A DNA stretch of 64,000 nucleotides from Fimbriimonas ginsengisoli Gsoil 348 (lineage in GTDB: Bacteria; Armatimonadota; Fimbriimonadia; Fimbriimonadales; Fimbriimonadaceae). Every line of letters starts with the position of its first letter. Position 1 is the first letter of the stretch. Positions 61,616-64,000 of this stretch are shown here, in pieces. The stretch spans positions 3,224,001 to 3,288,000 of the forward strand of contig NZ_CP007139.1 of NCBI RefSeq assembly GCF_000724625.1, read 5' to 3'. Under the pieces are notes generated by a model. The model was not told where the DNA came from. It saw nothing but the letters and a program-made list of their open reading frames with translations, and searched no databases. The translations under genes and the position numbers were made by a program.

Positions 61616-62263
61616 TTAATCGCGGATCCGATCCCCGTTCCGGCCCCAGTCGCCGCTTCGGCCGCGATAGCTGTTGATTTCGAAGATTGCGCGGCATCCC
61701 CGGCTTACCCAGATGCCGTTTTGGTCGTAACCCCAGGATCGGCCTTCCTCGCAGGGAGCGTCGGACAGGCGGCGAACCAGGCGCACTCCGCCCCGGGTAT
61801 CGATGCGCGTATAGGCCCGGCGCTCGCCTCGGCCCTGGATGGTGATTTGGCGAGTGTCGCCATTATTGCGGCGATTTCTCCAGCGCTCGTCGTACTGGCC
61901 GCCGTTCCATCGGCCGTTGTGCCAACCGCTGTTATTCCACGGATCGCCGTTTCCTCGATCGTCGCCCCAGTTCGAGGTGGTGATCTCAAACTCGGCGCGG
62001 CAGCCACGATCGACCCAGATGCCGTTGCGGTCGTAGCCCCACGACCGCCCTTCGATGCAGGCCGCGTCGGAAAGTCGACGGATAAGGCGGACGCGGAAAT
62101 TGCCGTTTTCGTATCGCCGGTCGTCGATGCGGCGATAGGCGCGGCGACCGTCGCGGCTCTCCACCGTCATGCGCGCCTGAACGAACGCAAATCCGAACGC
62201 CGCGATCGCAGCGCCTAAGACAACCGCCGTTCCTCGAACAGCCACCTTTGTGGTTTGTTTCAT
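61616..62263 (-). CDS. Exported protein with two DUF3011 repeats
   Basis: 215 residues. Signal-like N-terminus (GTAVVLGAAIAAFGFAFVQA), then two copies of a DUF3011-type unit: RLIRRLSDAACIEGRSWGYD with GIWVDRGCRAEFEI, and RLVRRLSDAPCEEGRSWGYD with GIWVSRGCRAIFEI. Each unit has two Cys that may pair. The linker is Asn/Gly/Trp-rich and disordered-looking (NGDPWNNSGWHNGRWNGGQY). DUF3011 resembles the carbohydrate-binding CVNH fold; binding of cell-wall sugars is a guess. AAAGGAGGAG before the ATG is the strongest ribosome site in the window. Confidence 0.82.
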   Translation of the reverse strand: MKQTTKVAVRGTAVVLGAAIAAFGFAFVQARMTVESRDGRRAYRRIDDRRYENGNFRVRLIRRLSDAACIEGRSWGYDRNGIWVDRGCRAEFEITTSNWGDDRGNGDPWNNSGWHNGRWNGGQYDERWRNRRNNGDTRQITIQGRGERRAYTRIDTRGGVRLVRRLSDAPCEEGRSWGYDQNGIWVSRGCRAIFEINSYRGRSGDWGRNGDRIRD

Positions 62264-62427
62264 TGTGATTCTCCTCCTTTTGGGAAATCGTTATCTAACC
62301 GGACGACCAGCGGACCGTCAAGTTTCTTTTCACCGCACCTATGGGCCCATTAACGGGGTTCGTCCGGAACTCTTCCCAATTCGCGGGGGGTCAAAAAAGC
62401 ACCGTTCTGGATAAGGGATCAACCGCG

Positions 62428-62997
62428 ATGAGACCGATGGAAAGCCGTGTCGAAACCGATTTTAATCAGGCATTGAGGTGCGTGGCCTACCGGCTGCCGA
62501 AGGGAAACCGGCTTAAGGAAACGGGAATCCTTCTCACACTGGGGTTGCGTTACGGACTCGTGGGAGCCGCGTCGGTGCACCACTTGCTCAGGTGTTCGCG
62601 CAGAGAGGAAGAGAGGCAGGTGATGGATTCTGCGGCAACCTGGCCCGGTATCGTCGCCGAGCACGTCCGAAGCGAAGCCGCTCCGATCCTCGGGCTTCCC
62701 GTCAGCATGGAAGTTGGGGAGCAGGTTGGGAAGTGGGCCCGGTATGTGCTGCGGGTCGCGGTTCCGCTCTACCACCGTTTGTGCCCCCTCGAAATGAGTC
62801 TTTCCACGGCCGCCGACGACTTTGTTTTGGACCACTCCAAGGAGATCCGGCAGGGATGGAATCCCTTTCTTGTGCGGCGAGGCGACCGTCTTTTCCGGGC
62901 CGAGGCCGACCGATCCATTAATTTCGCGATAAATTTTTTCGAGAGACGTCAACATGACCTCGAAGAGGTGCCCGAAATTGCGCTGTTAGGGGAATAA
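62428..62997 (+). CDS. Unknown cytoplasmic protein
   Basis: 189 residues from ATG 62428, with AAGGGA 9 nt upstream. Recognisable features are limited: a mixed helical N-terminus (VETDFNQALRCVAYRLPKGN), RYGLVGAASVHHLLRCSRRE, LYHRLCPLEMSLSTAADDFV and a C-terminal FFERRQHDLEEVPEIALLGE. It has no signal peptide or membrane helix and I do not recognise a family. The codon pattern is regular, so it is probably real. Confidence 0.6.
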   Translation: MRPMESRVETDFNQALRCVAYRLPKGNRLKETGILLTLGLRYGLVGAASVHHLLRCSRREEERQVMDSAATWPGIVAEHVRSEAAPILGLPVSMEVGEQVGKWARYVLRVAVPLYHRLCPLEMSLSTAADDFVLDHSKEIRQGWNPFLVRRGDRLFRAEADRSINFAINFFERRQHDLEEVPEIALLGE

Positions 62998-63065
62998 TAG
63001 TTCGGCCCCGCGACGATCGTCCTGCGTGGCCAGTCAGGATTTATAAGTCGGAGGGCCATCCCACA

Positions 63066-63437
63066 GTGATCCGGATCGTCGGTGTACAACGTCACGAATC
63101 GCCCCAGAAGGAGTTTATTCTCCTCCAGAACCAGGGATCTTTGCGGATCAACTTGAAAGGCCACGTCATCGCCAGCGAAAGCGCGATCGCGAATTCAGAT
63201 CTTTCGTTCGCCGCCCACGCGTTTCCCGACGAAGCCCTGATCCCTCCCGGCATGTACGTCCTTCTTTCCACCGGCTCCGGCGAGTCGCGATGGACCAAGA
63301 CGAAGGAAGGCGCCCTCCTGTATTACGCGTACATGAACCGCGAGACGCCAGTCTGGTTCCACACCAACGGCGCCGTCCACGTGCTAAGCCTGCAGCATAC
63401 GTACGCCGACCGTGGCCCGGCGCTCTTGCTTCGGTAG
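63066..63437 (+). CDS. Unknown beta-rich protein, lamin-tail-like
   Basis: 123 residues from GTG 63066. The order of strands RIVGVQRHESPQKEFILLQN, GSLRINLKGHVIASES, IPPGMYVLLSTGSGESRW and WFHTNGAVHVLSLQHTYADR resembles lamin-tail/intermediate-filament-like domains, which in bacteria occur in surface proteins and nucleases. This copy has no export signal and stands alone. The stop is 6 nt before a short hairpin. Confidence 0.55.
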   Translation: MIRIVGVQRHESPQKEFILLQNQGSLRINLKGHVIASESAIANSDLSFAAHAFPDEALIPPGMYVLLSTGSGESRWTKTKEGALLYYAYMNRETPVWFHTNGAVHVLSLQHTYADRGPALLLR

Positions 63438-63443
63438 CCGTAG

Positions 63444-63462
63444 CATCGCCTCCTAGGCGATG
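63444..63462. repeat. Short hairpin CATCGCCTcctAGGCGATG
   Basis: Same geometry (8-bp stem, 3-nt loop) and the same GTAG lead-in as the CATCGGCT hairpins, but with a compensated stem (GGC to GCC on one side, the complement on the other). Confidence 0.85.
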
Positions 63463-63469
63463 AAGGGAG

Positions 63470-64000
63470 TTACCCGGTCTGATTGACCACGTTCATGCCC
63501 GGCTCGAGGCCGTCTTGAACGGCCTTCTCGACGCCGTCGGCGGCTCGGTCGAGGGCGATGGCGATGACGTCGCGCTCGTCCCCCTTGAATGTGCTGAGGA
63601 CATGGTCGATGGTGTGGGATCGGTCGACGGAGCCGATGCCGATCTTCAGCCGGGGGTACTCCTCGGTTCCCAGCGATTGGATCAGGCTCTTGTGCCCGTT
63701 GTGCCCTCCGGCACTCCCTTTCGGCTTGAGACGCACCCGTCCTAGCTGCATATCGAGATCGTCGGCCACCACCAAGATGCGGTCCGGCTTCAGCCCATAC
63801 TCTCGCGCCAGCGGCGCGACGGCCTGACCGCTCAGGTTCATGAAGGTCATCGGCTTCACCAGGATTACCGGGGTGTCGCCGATCGAGCCGATTCCGAATC
63901 GAGCCCGGTGCTTCGCTTTGTCCAGCTTGATCCGATGCCGCTCCGCGAGCTCGTCGACGACGTGAAAGCCGACGTTGTGCCGGGTCCCCCGGTATTCCGG
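63470..64000 (-). CDS. pth: Peptidyl-tRNA hydrolase (5' end outside window)
   Basis: The visible part begins PEYRGTRHNVGFHVVDELAE at the right edge, containing the catalytic His of TRHNVGF, and continues with VKPMTFMNLSGQAV, VVADDLDMQLGRVRLKPKGS and AGGHNGHKSLIQSLGTEEYP, all diagnostic for bacterial Pth. The enzyme recycles peptidyl-tRNA released prematurely from ribosomes. The start codon and about 10-15 residues lie beyond position 64000. The C-terminal end (LEPGMNVVNQTG) is complete. Confidence 0.95.
   Translation of the reverse strand, partial: PEYRGTRHNVGFHVVDELAERHRIKLDKAKHRARFGIGSIGDTPVILVKPMTFMNLSGQAVAPLAREYGLKPDRILVVADDLDMQLGRVRLKPKGSAGGHNGHKSLIQSLGTEEYPRLKIGIGSVDRSHTIDHVLSTFKGDERDVIAIALDRAADGVEKAVQDGLEPGMNVVNQTG

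Overview
The window reads as chromosomal DNA of a high-GC, diderm, free-living bacterium, most likely of the phylum Armatimonadota, class Fimbriimonadia (Fimbriimonas-like). The main clues are three prepilin-type proteins with the N-terminal signature typical of that group ([20 protein letters not shown] followed by FPVFAQAK), one with a clear H-X9-DG tail, together with an outer-membrane-type FecR/barrel protein, many multi-PAS and multi-HAMP kinases, and frequent leaderless-looking promoters (TANNNT about 6 nt before the start codon). The taxonomic call is inference from protein flavour; no rRNA is present.

Layout. 1-9.4 kb holds housekeeping genes: a CBS-domain protein (cut by the window edge), pfkA, a PAS/GAF sensor kinase, a secreted thioredoxin plus DUF503 pair, a secreted glycosidase-like protein behind an aldo/keto reductase, and guaB. 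9.4-21.2 kb contains pyrF-mutY, a divergent orphan mcsB, leuC, a class II aldolase and a secreted amidase, with two small winged-helix + nucleotidyltransferase (AbiEi/AbiEii-like) modules between them. One module is preceded by a perfect 56-bp palindrome. The other has a nuclease-like N-terminal fusion and a toxin gene interrupted by an amber codon. 21.3-31.5 kb has an ABC exporter with a zinc-ribbon extension, a cell-wall amidase, a YARHG protein, a cobalamin-riboswitch-like leader before an H-X9-DG prepilin, an L,D-transpeptidase, an MFS transporter and a site-2 protease. 31.6-43.6 kb has a three-PAS hybrid kinase, a prepilin-TlpA pair, a large SARP/AfsR-like regulator, a catalytic-domain-less integrase fragment, a vapBC module, tRNA-Pro(CGG), a third prepilin and an orphan Red-beta (Bet) protein. 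43.9-49.9 kb has a SWIM zinc-finger protein, an M28 peptidase, a kynurenine-formamidase-like cyclase, a pseudopilin and a gamma-glutamyltransferase. 49.9-61.3 kb is a signalling block, all on the minus strand: FecR/barrel, CHASE2 adenylate cyclase, a response-regulator kinase and a giant kinase with ten 276-bp HAMP repeats that carries a one-base frameshift. The window ends with a DUF3011 protein, two unknown proteins and pth (cut by the edge).

The intergenic DNA is unusually structured. One family consists of hairpins with fixed geometry (mostly 8-bp stem, 3-nt loop) whose stems differ from copy to copy but remain self-complementary. They often sit exactly on stop codons, and at 14927-14983 the two ends of one element supply the stop codons of two convergent genes. 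A second family is C/T-rich with an ACATAC-like loop. A 222-bp element with roughly 60-bp inverted ends lies before the adenylate cyclase gene. No CRISPR array, rRNA operon, intact prophage or insertion sequence was seen.
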